A DNA stretch of 26,544 nt from 73-13 sp035555435 (GTDB taxonomy: Bacteria > Actinomycetota > Actinomycetes > Actinomycetales > Microbacteriaceae). The stretch is taken from positions 1 to 26,544 of the forward strand of contig DATMGN010000028.1 in the NCBI GenBank assembly GCA_035555435.1. The letters run 5' to 3'. Shown here piece by piece: positions 15,306 to 23,787 of the stretch (its first letter is position 1; each line of letters opens with the position of its first letter). The notes beneath the pieces were generated by a model, which saw only the letters and a program-made list of their open reading frames with translations, did no database searches and had not been told where the DNA came from. A program made the translations under genes and the position numbers.

Positions 15306-15348
15306 CGCTGAGGCCCGACCTGCGGGCGAAGGCATCGAAAGGCCACCA

Positions 15349-15984
15349 ATGACGTTCCTCCGACGCGGAATCGCCGCGATCGTCCTCGCCGGCACCGCGG
15401 TCGTGCTCGCCGCGTGCTCCGCCGTCGCCCCGACGACCCAGCAGCCCGCGCCGGGCGAGACGGCCGCCCCCGCGGCCGACGGCGGCCTCTTCGGCGGCAA
15501 CTTCCTGACGATCGCGATGGTCGTCCTGCTCGTCGTCCTGGTGTTCTTCATGTGGCGCAGCTCGCGCAAGCGCAAGACCGAGGCGCAGAAGCTGCAGTCG
15601 GCGATGGTGCCGGGCGTGCAGGTCATGACGTCGTTCGGTCTCTTCGGCACGCTCATCTCCGTCGACGAGGTCGCGGCGACCGCGGAGCTCGAGGTCAGCC
15701 CGGGCAACATCGTCAAGGTCCACCGGCAGACGCTCGTCAAGGTCGTCGACCCCACCGCCGCCACCGCCGAGGCCGGATCGCCGCGCTCGGTCGAGGAGGC
15801 GATGGAGATCGCGGAGCGCGAGCAGCAGGCGCGCGAGGGCCTGACTGACGCCGAGATCGAGCGCGAGGTCGCTCAGATGACGGGCGAGAACTTCGACGAG
15901 CCTCGCTTCGGCGAGCGGATCAAGAACGACGACGCCGCTGAGGGCGACGCGGGCTCCGAGGGCGAAGCGCCGAAGAAGCCCTAA
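15349..15984 (+). CDS. yajC: Preprotein translocase subunit YajC, with lipobox
   Basis: YajC is an accessory of the SecDF complex. The 211-residue protein begins with a signal-like stretch (MTFLRR, then hydrophobic 8-21) ending in a lipobox L20-A-A-C23, so Cys23 could be lipidated. A Pro/Ala-rich spacer (24-45) leads to the normal YajC core: one membrane helix (about 52-69, FLTIAMVVLLVVLVFFMW), the RSSRKRKTEAQKLQSAMVPG turn and GVQVMTSFGLFGTLISVD. The acidic, coil-prone tail (140-211) is longer than in the E. coli protein (110 residues). ATG 15349 is chosen for GAAAGG six bases upstream and the signal start; an in-frame ATG at 15301 would bury it. The stop overlaps secD ATG by one base (TAATG). 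Confidence 0.92.
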   Translation: MTFLRRGIAAIVLAGTAVVLAACSAVAPTTQQPAPGETAAPAADGGLFGGNFLTIAMVVLLVVLVFFMWRSSRKRKTEAQKLQSAMVPGVQVMTSFGLFGTLISVDEVAATAELEVSPGNIVKVHRQTLVKVVDPTAATAEAGSPRSVEEAMEIAEREQQAREGLTDAEIEREVAQMTGENFDEPRFGERIKNDDAAEGDAGSEGEAPKKP

Positions 15985-17762
15985 TGGCTCGTAGTGCCCC
16001 GGTGCGCGCCGCGACCCGCTCGCTGGTCTGGCTCGCCGTCATCACTGCGCTGCTCTTCGCCGTGCTCGGCGGCGGCGTCATCTGGTCCAACGCGTCCTGG
16101 ACGCCGAAGCTCGCCCTCGACCTGCAGGGCGGCACGCAGCTGATCCTCGCGCCGAAGCTCGCCGAGGGCCAGACGGTCACCCAGGAGCAGCTCGACCAGG
16201 CGGTGGCGATCATCCGGCAGCGCGTCGACTCCGCCGGTGTCTCCGAGGCCGAGGTCACCTCGCAGGGCGGATCGAACATCGTCGTCGCGATCCCCGGCGA
16301 CCCGAGCGACGACACGCTCGCCCGTGTCCAGGCCGCCGCGAAGCTCGACTTCAGACCCGTGCTGTGCGTCATCGGGACGACCAACGAGTGCGCGTTGCCC
16401 GACGAGGTGCTCGCCGAGGTCAACGCAGCCGTGCCGGACCCGCTGCCCGAGGACACGACGCAGCCGATCGAGCCGACGACCGAGCTCTCGACCCAGCCGG
16501 TCAACCCGACATCGCCCGGCGACGCCGACTACAACCCGAGCGACCCGAGCCAGTGGGTCTCGGCGCAGTTGTACTGGGACTTCCTCAACTTCGACTGCTC
16601 ACCGCTCAACGACCCCGAGACGGCGCTGTCGCCGAGCGACGAGCCCTTCCTGTCCTGCGACGCCCAGACCGGCGAGAAGTTCATCCTCGGCCCCGTCGAG
16701 GTCTCCGGCGAGCGGATCGCCGATGCGAATGCCGGGCTCGTCCCCGGCCAGAACGGCATGACGACGAACCAGTGGGGCGTCAACATCGTCTTCGACGCCG
16801 AGGGCACGCAGGAGTTCGCCACGATCTCCGCCCGCCTCGTCGGCTTCCCCCAGGGCTCGGCGCAGAACCGCTTCGCGATGGTGCTCGACGGCTGGGTCAT
16901 CTCGGCCCCGTCGATGAACGCGCAGATCACCGACGGCCGTGCACAGATCAGCGGCAACTTCACGCAGGAGTCCGCGAAGACGCTCGCCGACCAGCTCAAG
17001 AACGGCTCGCTGCCGATCAGCTTCGTCCTGCAGTCCAGCGAGGCGATGTCGGCGACGCTCGGCTCCGAGCAGCTCGCGATCGGGCTGCTCGCGGGCATCA
17101 TCGGCCTCGTGCTCGTGCTCATCTACTCGCTGTTCCAGTACCGATTGCTCGGGCTCGTCACGATCGCCTCGCTCGTCATCATGGGCGTGCTCACGTATCT
17201 CGTGATCGCGATCATGTCGTGGCGCCAGGGCTACAGCCTGTCGCTGGCCGGCATCGCAGGCCTCATCGTCGCGATCGGCTTCACCGCCGACTCCTTCATC
17301 GTCTACTTCGAACGCATCAGAGACGAGCTGCGCGACGGCCGGACGCTGCCGGGCGCCGTCGAGGCCGGTTGGAAGCGGGCGCTGCGCACGATCCTGTCGG
17401 CGAAGTTCATCAGCCTGCTCTCCGCGGTGGTGCTCTACGTGCTCGCGGTCGGCAACGTCCGCGGCTTCGCCTTCACGCTCGGCCTCACGACGATCCTCGA
17501 CGTCATCATCGTGCTGCTCTTCACGCACCCAGTACTGCAGCTCATGGCGCAGAACCGCTTCTTCGCGGGCGGTCACCCGCTCTCGGGTCTCGACCCGGAG
17601 GCGCTGGGCGCCGTCTACCGCGGCCGCGCCGAGTTCCGCTTCAACTCGGAGAAGCGCCGCACCGGTGCGAGCAAGGAAGCCGCGCGGCGACAGACGATCG
17701 CCGAGCGCAAGGCGGCGGCGCTCGTCGACAGCACGGTCGGGTCGAAGGACGGGGAGGACTGA
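15984..17762 (+). CDS. secD: Protein translocase subunit SecD
   Basis: RND-family subunit that uses the proton gradient to help complete protein export. The 592 residues comprise a first membrane helix (about 14-34), the D1 motif LALDLQGGT (D46-T51), a large extracytoplasmic domain, and five C-terminal helices (about 365-560), with GFTADSFIVYFERIRDELRDG as the D4-type motif. As in other actinobacteria the outside domain has a Pro/Thr/Asp-rich insertion (about 150-195). The cytoplasmic tail is basic. The start overlaps the yajC stop; secF begins one base after its stop, so the three are one operon. Confidence 0.98.
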   Translation: MARSAPVRAATRSLVWLAVITALLFAVLGGGVIWSNASWTPKLALDLQGGTQLILAPKLAEGQTVTQEQLDQAVAIIRQRVDSAGVSEAEVTSQGGSNIVVAIPGDPSDDTLARVQAAAKLDFRPVLCVIGTTNECALPDEVLAEVNAAVPDPLPEDTTQPIEPTTELSTQPVNPTSPGDADYNPSDPSQWVSAQLYWDFLNFDCSPLNDPETALSPSDEPFLSCDAQTGEKFILGPVEVSGERIADANAGLVPGQNGMTTNQWGVNIVFDAEGTQEFATISARLVGFPQGSAQNRFAMVLDGWVISAPSMNAQITDGRAQISGNFTQESAKTLADQLKNGSLPISFVLQSSEAMSATLGSEQLAIGLLAGIIGLVLVLIYSLFQYRLLGLVTIASLVIMGVLTYLVIAIMSWRQGYSLSLAGIAGLIVAIGFTADSFIVYFERIRDELRDGRTLPGAVEAGWKRALRTILSAKFISLLSAVVLYVLAVGNVRGFAFTLGLTTILDVIIVLLFTHPVLQLMAQNRFFAGGHPLSGLDPEALGAVYRGRAEFRFNSEKRRTGASKEAARRQTIAERKAAALVDSTVGSKDGED

Positions 17763-17763
17763 C

Positions 17764-18789
17764 ATGGCGAAGGCGTCCGCACTCACCCGCTTCGGCAACG
17801 ACCTCTACACGGGGGCGAAGTCGTTCCCCTTCGTGCAGCGGCGCGGCTGGTGGTATCTCATCGCCGGCGCGCTGCTGCTCATCGTCGTCGCCGGCACGCT
17901 GCTGCGCGGCGGACTCGTCTTCGGCATCGAGTTCTCCGGCGGTTCCCAGTTCCGGGTCTCCGCGGTGCAGGACACCTCGCAGCGGCTCGCCGAGGACGCG
18001 GTCGAGTCGATCGTGCCCGGCGCAACGGCGCACGTGACCGTCGTCGGCACCGACACCAAGTCGATCCAGGTGCAGACCGAGACGGTCAGCATCGAGGAGA
18101 GCGACCAGATCGCGGCGGCGCTCGCCGCCGCGTACGAGGTCCCCGAATCGCAGGTGTCCGCCACGTTCATCAGCGGCAGCTGGGGTCAGGACGTCTCGCG
18201 TCAAGGCATCATCGCGCTCGTCGTCTTCATCGTGCTCGCCGCGATCTTCATGGCGCTGTACTTCCGCACGTGGAAGATGTCGCTCGCGGCCCTCGTCTCG
18301 CTCGCGCACGACCTCGTGATCACGATCGGCGTCTACGGGCTGTTCGGCTTCGAGATCACGCCATCCGCCGTGATCGGGTTCCTCACGATTCTCGGCTACT
18401 CCCTGTACGACACCGTCGTCGTCTTCGACAAGGTGCGGGAGAACACGAAGGAGGACGCGGCCGACACGGTGCGCACCTTCCCCGAGTCGGTGAACCTCGC
18501 GGTCAATCAGACGCTCGTGCGCTCCATCAACACGGGCGTCGTCGCCGTGCTGCCGGTCGCCGCGATCCTGTGGATCGGCGCCCTGGTCCTCGGCGCCGGG
18601 ACGCTGCGCGACATCGCACTCGCGCTGTTCATCGGCATCATCGTCGGCACCTACTCGACGATCTTCGTCGCCGCGCCCTTCTACTCGCAGCTGCGCGAGG
18701 GGGAGAGCGGCATCCGCAAGCACACGCAGCGAGTGCTCGCGGTGCGCGCGAAGGCGAAGCCGGTCGAGGCCGGCGCGACCGTAGAATAG
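17764..18789 (+). CDS. secF: Protein translocase subunit SecF
   Basis: Partner of SecD. The 341-residue protein has a first helix (about 27-47), the FGIEFSGGSQF block (about 58-68, corresponding to SecF D2), a short outside domain, and five C-terminal helices with the D5-type motif YDTVVVFDKVREN (D216). GGGGAGGA (17751-17758) gives a good ribosome site inside the end of secD. The TAG stop overlaps the TAGAAT hexamer ahead of rel by one base. In mycobacteria apt lies between secF and rel; here it is absent. Confidence 0.98.
   Translation: MAKASALTRFGNDLYTGAKSFPFVQRRGWWYLIAGALLLIVVAGTLLRGGLVFGIEFSGGSQFRVSAVQDTSQRLAEDAVESIVPGATAHVTVVGTDTKSIQVQTETVSIEESDQIAAALAAAYEVPESQVSATFISGSWGQDVSRQGIIALVVFIVLAAIFMALYFRTWKMSLAALVSLAHDLVITIGVYGLFGFEITPSAVIGFLTILGYSLYDTVVVFDKVRENTKEDAADTVRTFPESVNLAVNQTLVRSINTGVVAVLPVAAILWIGALVLGAGTLRDIALALFIGIIVGTYSTIFVAAPFYSQLREGESGIRKHTQRVLAVRAKAKPVEAGATVE
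18782..18787 (+). promoter_or_regulatory. −10 box TAGAAT of rel, at the secF stop codon
   Basis: TAGAAT ends on the first base of the secF TAG stop. Transcription would begin near 18794, giving rel a leader of about 26 bases with GGGAGG (18810-18815) as ribosome site. Unlike pdxS and yebC, this one is not leaderless. Confidence 0.55.
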
Positions 18790-18819
18790 GTCTCTGGCTC
18801 TGACCTCGCGGGAGGCGAC

Positions 18820-21063
18820 ATGACGGAGACCGCGAACGCGTCGCTGCTGTCCCGCCTGCCGCGCATCTTCTCCCGAGCCCCGCAGCACTCCGCCGCGGTC
18901 GAGCGCCTGCTCAAGACGATCAAGCAGCAGCACCCCCGCGGGGACATCGCGCTCGTCGAGCGCGCCTATCGCCGTGCCCGCGACGCGCACGAGGGCCAGC
19001 TGCGCCGCAGCGGCGAGCCGTACATCACCCACCCCGTCGCGGTCGCGCAGATCCTCGCCGACCTCGGGCTCGGACCCAAGACCCTCGCCGCCGCGCTGCT
19101 CCACGACACCGTCGAGGACACCGACTACTCGCTCGAGCGACTGCGGGCCGACTTCGGCGACGAGATCGCGATGCTCGTCGACGGCGTCACGAAACTCGAC
19201 AAGGTGAAGTACGGCGACTCCGCGCAGGCCGAGACGGTCCGCAAGATGATCGTCGCGATGTCCAAAGACATCCGCGTCCTCGTCATCAAGCTCGCCGACC
19301 GGCTGCACAATGCGCGCACCTGGGGATTCGTGCCCGCCGAGTCGGCGACGCGCAAGGCGAAGGAGACACTCGAGATCTACGCCCCGCTCGCGTACCGACT
19401 CGGGATGCAGACCGTCAAGATCGAGCTCGAGGACCTGTCGTTCTCGGTCCTGCATCCCAAGCTCTACGTCGAGATCGAGAACCTGGTCCGCCAGCGGGAC
19501 CCGCAGCGCGAAGAGTTCATCGCCAAGCTCGTCGAGACCATCAAGGACGACCTGCGCACCGAGCGCATCAAGTGCGAGATCCAGGGCCGACCGAAGCAGT
19601 ACTACTCGATCTACCAGAAGATGGTGGTCCGCGGCCGCGAGTTCGACGAGATCTACGACCTCACGGGCATCCGCGTGCTCGTGCCGACGATCCGCGACTG
19701 CTACGCGGTGCTCGGCGCCGTCCACGCGCGCTGGAACCCAGTGCCGGGGCGGTTCAAGGACTACATCGCGACGCCGAAGTTCAACCTCTACCAGTCGCTC
19801 CACACGACCGTGATCGGCCCGGGCGGCCGAGCGGTGGAGATCCAGATCCGCACGCACGAGATGCACGAGCGCGCCGAGTACGGCGTCGCGGCGCACTGGA
19901 TGTACAAGGAACGGATGGCGGGCGTCAAGGGCAGCGCCCCCGACCGCCCCTACGACTCCGAGATGGCGTGGATCGCGCGACTCAGCGACTGGTCGGAGGA
20001 CACGAGCGACCCGAGCGAGTGGCTCGAAGGGCTCCGCTTCGAGATCGGGGCGAAGGACGTCTACGTCTTCACCCCGCAGGGCAAGGTCATCGGACTGCCG
20101 ACCGGCGCCACCCCCGTCGACTTCGCCTATGCCGTGCACACCGAGGTCGGCCACCGCACCATGGGCGCGAAGGTCAACGGCCGGCTCGTGCCCCTCACCT
20201 CCAAGCTCGTGTCCGGCGACACGATCGAGGTGCTCACCTCCAAGAACCCTGACGCCGGGCCCAGCCAGGACTGGCTCAACTTCGTCGCCTCGACGCGCGC
20301 CCGCAACAAGATCCGCACCTGGTTCACGAAGGAGCGGCGCGAGGAGGCGGTCGAGCAGGGCAAGGAGGCGCTCGCCCAGGCGATGCGCAAGCGCAACCTG
20401 CCGCTGCAGAAGCTCACCACGCAGGACTCGTTGCTCGCCGTCGCCGGACAGCTGAACCTGACGACCGTGTCCGGGCTCTACGCCGCGATCGGCGAGGGCC
20501 ACACCTCGGCCCAGTCAGTCGTCGAGAAGCTCGTCGCGGGCGTCACCGACACCGCCGAGCACGACGACTCCGACATCATCACGAGCTCGACCCGCCCGCG
20601 CAGCGCCACGGCGGGCAACGGCGTGCTCGTCCGCGGGGACACCGACGTCCTCGTCAAGCTCGCGAAGTGCTGCACGCCCGTGCCCGGCGACGACATCGTC
20701 GGCTTCATCACGCGCGGCGCGGGTGTCTCCGTGCACCGAGCCGACTGCAACAACGTCGCGGTGCTGCAGCAGGAGCCCGAGCGAATGATCGACGTGAGCT
20801 GGGAGCCGCAGGGCAAAGGCGTCTTCCTCGTCCAGATCCAGGTGGAAGCCCTCGACCGGGCCGGACTGCTCTCCGACATCACGCGTGTGCTCAGCGAGCA
20901 TCACGTCAACATCCTCTCGGCGAACGTGTCGACGTCGAACGAGCGCATCGCGTTCAGCCGCTACCTCTTCGAGATGGGGGACGCGACGCACCTCGACCGC
21001 GTGCTCAACGCAGTGCGCCGCATCGACGCCGTCTTCGACGTCTACCGGGTCACGAGCAGCTGA
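18820..21063 (+). CDS. relA: Bifunctional (p)ppGpp synthetase/hydrolase (Rel)
   Basis: Makes and degrades (p)ppGpp in the stringent response. The 747 residues show all expected parts: an HD hydrolase domain with H95-D96 in LLHDTVEDT; a synthetase domain with GRPKQYYSIYQKM and RFKD at 311-314, the RxKD form found in bifunctional enzymes rather than the ExDD form of monofunctional RelA; a TGS domain (413-474, DVYVFTPQGKVIGLPTGATPVDFAY); a conserved-cysteine region with C617-C618 (KCCTPVPGDDI); and a C-terminal ACT domain (about 668-747). Start ATG 18820 has GGGAGG five bases upstream. Its last 22 bases overlap the end of the convergent AbiEi-like gene. Confidence 0.98.
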   Translation: MTETANASLLSRLPRIFSRAPQHSAAVERLLKTIKQQHPRGDIALVERAYRRARDAHEGQLRRSGEPYITHPVAVAQILADLGLGPKTLAAALLHDTVEDTDYSLERLRADFGDEIAMLVDGVTKLDKVKYGDSAQAETVRKMIVAMSKDIRVLVIKLADRLHNARTWGFVPAESATRKAKETLEIYAPLAYRLGMQTVKIELEDLSFSVLHPKLYVEIENLVRQRDPQREEFIAKLVETIKDDLRTERIKCEIQGRPKQYYSIYQKMVVRGREFDEIYDLTGIRVLVPTIRDCYAVLGAVHARWNPVPGRFKDYIATPKFNLYQSLHTTVIGPGGRAVEIQIRTHEMHERAEYGVAAHWMYKERMAGVKGSAPDRPYDSEMAWIARLSDWSEDTSDPSEWLEGLRFEIGAKDVYVFTPQGKVIGLPTGATPVDFAYAVHTEVGHRTMGAKVNGRLVPLTSKLVSGDTIEVLTSKNPDAGPSQDWLNFVASTRARNKIRTWFTKERREEAVEQGKEALAQAMRKRNLPLQKLTTQDSLLAVAGQLNLTTVSGLYAAIGEGHTSAQSVVEKLVAGVTDTAEHDDSDIITSSTRPRSATAGNGVLVRGDTDVLVKLAKCCTPVPGDDIVGFITRGAGVSVHRADCNNVAVLQQEPERMIDVSWEPQGKGVFLVQIQVEALDRAGLLSDITRVLSEHHVNILSANVSTSNERIAFSRYLFEMGDATHLDRVLNAVRRIDAVFDVYRVTSS

Positions 21064-21590
21064 AGCCGGGCGATGGCCGCATCGCGGCCGCGCAGTCGGC
21101 GCCGGGCCGCGAGGTCGTCGATGAGCTGCTCGATGCTGAGTCCGGCGAGCGCGATGAGCCCCGCAAGCCAGGCGTCCTCGCTCGAGTCAGCGCACGCGAG
21201 ATCGATCGCCGTGCGCCGCGCGGTCGTGACCGCGACACCCCCGACCAGCGCGACCTCGGCGGCGCCGAGTCGCACCGCCCTGGTCCGCCAGCCCGGGAGC
21301 ACGGGTGCCGGCGAGTGGCCTATCCCGCGGTGCGGCGGTATGACGCGCTCGCGCGGCTCGGGCAGGCCCGGAATCACGCCCCAGACCCAGGCGGCCGTGC
21401 GGCCAGCGAGGATCGCGCCGCCGCCGGTCGCCCGCTCGAGCGACGCGGCCCGCGCGGCGGCGTCGACCGGCAGATCGATGCTGCGATAGGCCTCGCCGAT
21501 CCGGTACAGCTCTCCGTCGAGGACGGCGGCGCGCAGCGCGGTGTCCGGCATCGTGCGCTCATCCAGCACGCCGGGGACACGGAACGTCAT
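21042..21590 (-). CDS. AbiEi-like antitoxin-domain protein (orphan)
   Basis: The 182-residue protein has the pattern I associate with the abundant actinobacterial AbiEi-like (type IV antitoxin-like) family: an N-terminal helical part ending LDGELYRIGEAY, then TAAWVWGVIPGLPEP, a basic/Pro segment (PPHRGIGH), and VTTARRTAIDLA. The C-terminal nuclease-like (DUF559) extension seen in some relatives is absent. No toxin gene is adjacent: the upstream minus-strand gene is DUF349 and the downstream one is convergent rel. Start ATG 21590 has GGGG three to six bases ahead. The end overlaps the rel 3' end by 22 bases. Gene reality is fairly firm, function weak. Confidence 0.7.
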   Translation of the reverse strand: MTFRVPGVLDERTMPDTALRAAVLDGELYRIGEAYRSIDLPVDAAARAASLERATGGGAILAGRTAAWVWGVIPGLPEPRERVIPPHRGIGHSPAPVLPGWRTRAVRLGAAEVALVGGVAVTTARRTAIDLACADSSEDAWLAGLIALAGLSIEQLIDDLAARRRLRGRDAAIARLQLLVTR

Positions 21591-21660
21591 CGCCCCACGA
21601 TGCCAGACAGCCGGCCCCCGCGCGGCGCCTGTGGCCCCTCCTGGGGATAACTCGGCGGTC

Positions 21661-22911
21661 TCAGCCCCTGCGGACCGTCTCCAGCCAGGCGCGCTGGGTC
21701 GCGAGCGCGCCGGACGCGGCGTCGACCGCGGCCTTGTCACCCGCCCGCTCGGCCGCCGCGAGTTCGTCCTCGAGCTTCGCGATCGAATCCTCGAGCTGAC
21801 CCGCGAAGCCCTCCGAGCGCTCCACGCGCGACGGGTCCGTGCGGTGCCAATGCTCCTCGTCGAGCTTGCGCACGTGGTTCTCGACCTTGCGGAGACGGTC
21901 CTCGACCGGCTTGACCTGGTCGCGGGGCACCCGGCCGGCACGCTCCCAGCGCCGCTGCACGTCCGTCAGCAGCTCGCGCGCCTGGCGGCGGTCGGTGATC
22001 CGCAGAATGCCCTCGGCCTCGGCGAGCAGGGCGAGCTTCGTCTCGAGATTGACGGCGTAATCCGAGTCCTCCTTCGCCGACTGCTCCGCCTTCGCGACGT
22101 ACAGCACGTCGCCCGCCGCCTTGAATCGCTCCCACAGCTGGTCGTCGGTCGATCGCTTGCCGGCCCGGCCCGCCCGCTTCCACTCGTCCAGGAGCGCCCG
22201 GTATGCGGGGATGCCGTCGGCGCCCTTCGGCGCGAGCGCCTCCGCACGGCCGATGAGCGCCTCCTTCGACGACCGTGCGTCCTTGTGCGCCGAGTCGAGC
22301 TGGTGGAAGTACGCGCGACGGGCGCTGTCGACCGTGCTGCGCGCGGTGCTGAACCGCTTCCACAGTGCATCGCTCGTCCCCTTGGGCAGGCGCGGCCCGC
22401 TCGACTGGTGCTCCTGCCATCGCTTGAACAGCGTGTCGAGCTCCGCCGTGACCGTCGTCCACTGCACCTTGCTCAGGTCGCGCGCGGCGATCGCCTCCGC
22501 CGCCTCCGCGATCGACGTGCGCTCGAGGATCGCGGCCTCGACCTCCGCCTTGTGCGCCTCCGACTGCTCCTCGGCCTTCTCCGCGATGACGCCGCCGAGC
22601 GCGTCGATGCGGGCGGCGAGCGACGCGAGATCGCCGACGGCGTTCGCCTGCTCGACCGCGCCGGCGAGGTGCTTGGCCGCCTTCGCGACATCCGCGGCCG
22701 GCGCACCCGCGCGGGCGCGCTGCTCCAGCAGCGAGACCTGGCCCTCGAGCTCGGTGAACTTGCGCACGAAGTATGCGAGCGCCTCCTCGGGCGAGGCATC
22801 CGGGTACTCGCCGACCTGGCGTTCTCCGTCGGCCGTGCGTACGTACACCGCACCGCTCTCGTCGACGCGGCCCCAGGTCGCCGGATCGGCGGTCTGGTCG
22901 TTCGCAGTCAC
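21661..22911 (-). CDS. DUF349 domain-containing protein
   Basis: The 416-residue charged protein has repeated units of DUF349 character, each with an aromatic-rich helix such as LWKRFSTARSTVDSARRAYFHQ, LWERFKAAGDVLYVAKAEQS and LLTDVQRRWERAG, and a long C-terminal coiled coil (about 330-400). The N-terminal part (WGRVDESGAVYVRTADGERQVGEYPDASPEEALAYFVRKF) is a small beta segment seen in actinobacterial members. DUF349 proteins have no firmly known role; coiled-coil or RNA/ribosome-related roles have been suggested for some. I choose GTG 22911: the family N-terminus starts there and GAGGGAG lies just upstream. The frame is open to 22959, but those residues look like leader. Confidence 0.9.
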   Translation of the reverse strand: MTANDQTADPATWGRVDESGAVYVRTADGERQVGEYPDASPEEALAYFVRKFTELEGQVSLLEQRARAGAPAADVAKAAKHLAGAVEQANAVGDLASLAARIDALGGVIAEKAEEQSEAHKAEVEAAILERTSIAEAAEAIAARDLSKVQWTTVTAELDTLFKRWQEHQSSGPRLPKGTSDALWKRFSTARSTVDSARRAYFHQLDSAHKDARSSKEALIGRAEALAPKGADGIPAYRALLDEWKRAGRAGKRSTDDQLWERFKAAGDVLYVAKAEQSAKEDSDYAVNLETKLALLAEAEGILRITDRRQARELLTDVQRRWERAGRVPRDQVKPVEDRLRKVENHVRKLDEEHWHRTDPSRVERSEGFAGQLEDSIAKLEDELAAAERAGDKAAVDAASGALATQRAWLETVRRG

Positions 22912-22940
22912 AAGGCTCCCTCGCTCAATGTTGCCCGTCC

Positions 22941-22946
22941 AGCTTA
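22941..22946 (-). promoter_or_regulatory. −10 box TAAGCT of the DUF349 gene
   Basis: On the minus strand TAAGCT lies 29 bases before GTG 22911, giving a leader of about 22-24 bases that contains the GAGGGAG ribosome site. It lies between this gene and the cyclophilin gene upstream. Confidence 0.45.
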
Positions 22947-22975
22947 GGCGGCGCGGCACGCCCGGCCCCGCGACG

Positions 22976-23779
22976 TTACTGGATCGTGAAGGCCGTGATC
23001 TGGACGGCCTGCGCCGGCGCGCCGTCTTCCCCGCCGCTCGCGGTGCCGAGCGACGTGACGCCGGAGATGAGGGCGTCGAGGCCGCTCGTGACGCGGCCCA
23101 CGACCGTGTACCCGCCCGCCGCGTCGCTGGGGATCTGCGAGTCGGCGGTCACGATGAAGAACTGATGACCCATCGAGCTTCCGTCCCCGCCGACGCGAGC
23201 CATCGCGATCGTGCCGGCCGGGTACTGGTCGTCCTCGGGGACGTTCTCGATGGGGCCGAACCGGAAGCCGTCCTCGCTCGCGGTCGAGTCCGGGGTCGCG
23301 GTGCCGCACTGCAGCACCTGCATCGTCACGTAGCTCGTGACCCGCGGGCAGTACTTGCCCGTGTACCAGCCGCTCTCGGCGGCCTGCACCAGCACGGCCG
23401 TCGCCTGCGGCGCGAGGGCGCCGTCGAGCTCGATGCCGAGATCCACCCCGCCGACCGTCATCGAGCCCGTCCAGAGGCGCCCCTCGGCGAGCTCCGGACC
23501 GGGCACCAAGAGCTCGTCGCCGGTCGTCGGCTCGGCGGTCGGCGTCGGCTCGGCGGTCGCCGTCGCATCCGGCGTCGGCACGGGCTGCCCCGGACCCCAG
23601 GCCGAGTACGACCACACGCCGAAGATCGCGATCGCGATGACGAGGGCGCCACCGCCGATCCCGATCCAGTTGTCCCGCAGCCGTCGGGTGGTCTGGCGAG
23701 CATGGAGGGCCTGACGCGCCTCGTACTCACGCATGATCCGGCGCTGCTCGCGCTCTGACGGGTCGGGTCGCTTGGCCAC
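22976..23779 (-). CDS. Membrane-anchored cyclophilin-type peptidyl-prolyl isomerase
   Basis: The 267-residue protein has a charged cytoplasmic start (1-37), one membrane helix (about 38-57, WIGIGGGALVIAIAIFGVW), a Pro/Thr/Ala spacer (about 67-90) and a cyclophilin-like domain outside the cell. Recognisable blocks are YCPRVTSYVTMQVLQCG, FGPIENVPEDDQYPAGTIAMARVG, the SMGHQFFIVTADSQIP core and GGYTVVGRVTSGLD. The arginine matching the catalytic Arg of cyclophilin A is present (PRV), but the usual His before it is Pro, so activity should be tested. The two Cys of this region could form a disulfide. Start GTG 23779 is 8 bases after a TAGGCT box and fits a leaderless message. Confidence 0.9.
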   Translation of the reverse strand: MAKRPDPSEREQRRIMREYEARQALHARQTTRRLRDNWIGIGGGALVIAIAIFGVWSYSAWGPGQPVPTPDATATAEPTPTAEPTTGDELLVPGPELAEGRLWTGSMTVGGVDLGIELDGALAPQATAVLVQAAESGWYTGKYCPRVTSYVTMQVLQCGTATPDSTASEDGFRFGPIENVPEDDQYPAGTIAMARVGGDGSSMGHQFFIVTADSQIPSDAAGGYTVVGRVTSGLDALISGVTSLGTASGGEDGAPAQAVQITAFTIQ

Positions 23780-23787
23780 GAGCAGGC

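Noticed and set aside
21642..21650. TGGGGATAA (TTATCCCCA on minus) resembling a DnaA box
   Set aside because: It is a single site with mismatches to the box, and dnaA, dnaN and other origin genes are absent. Not evidence for an origin.
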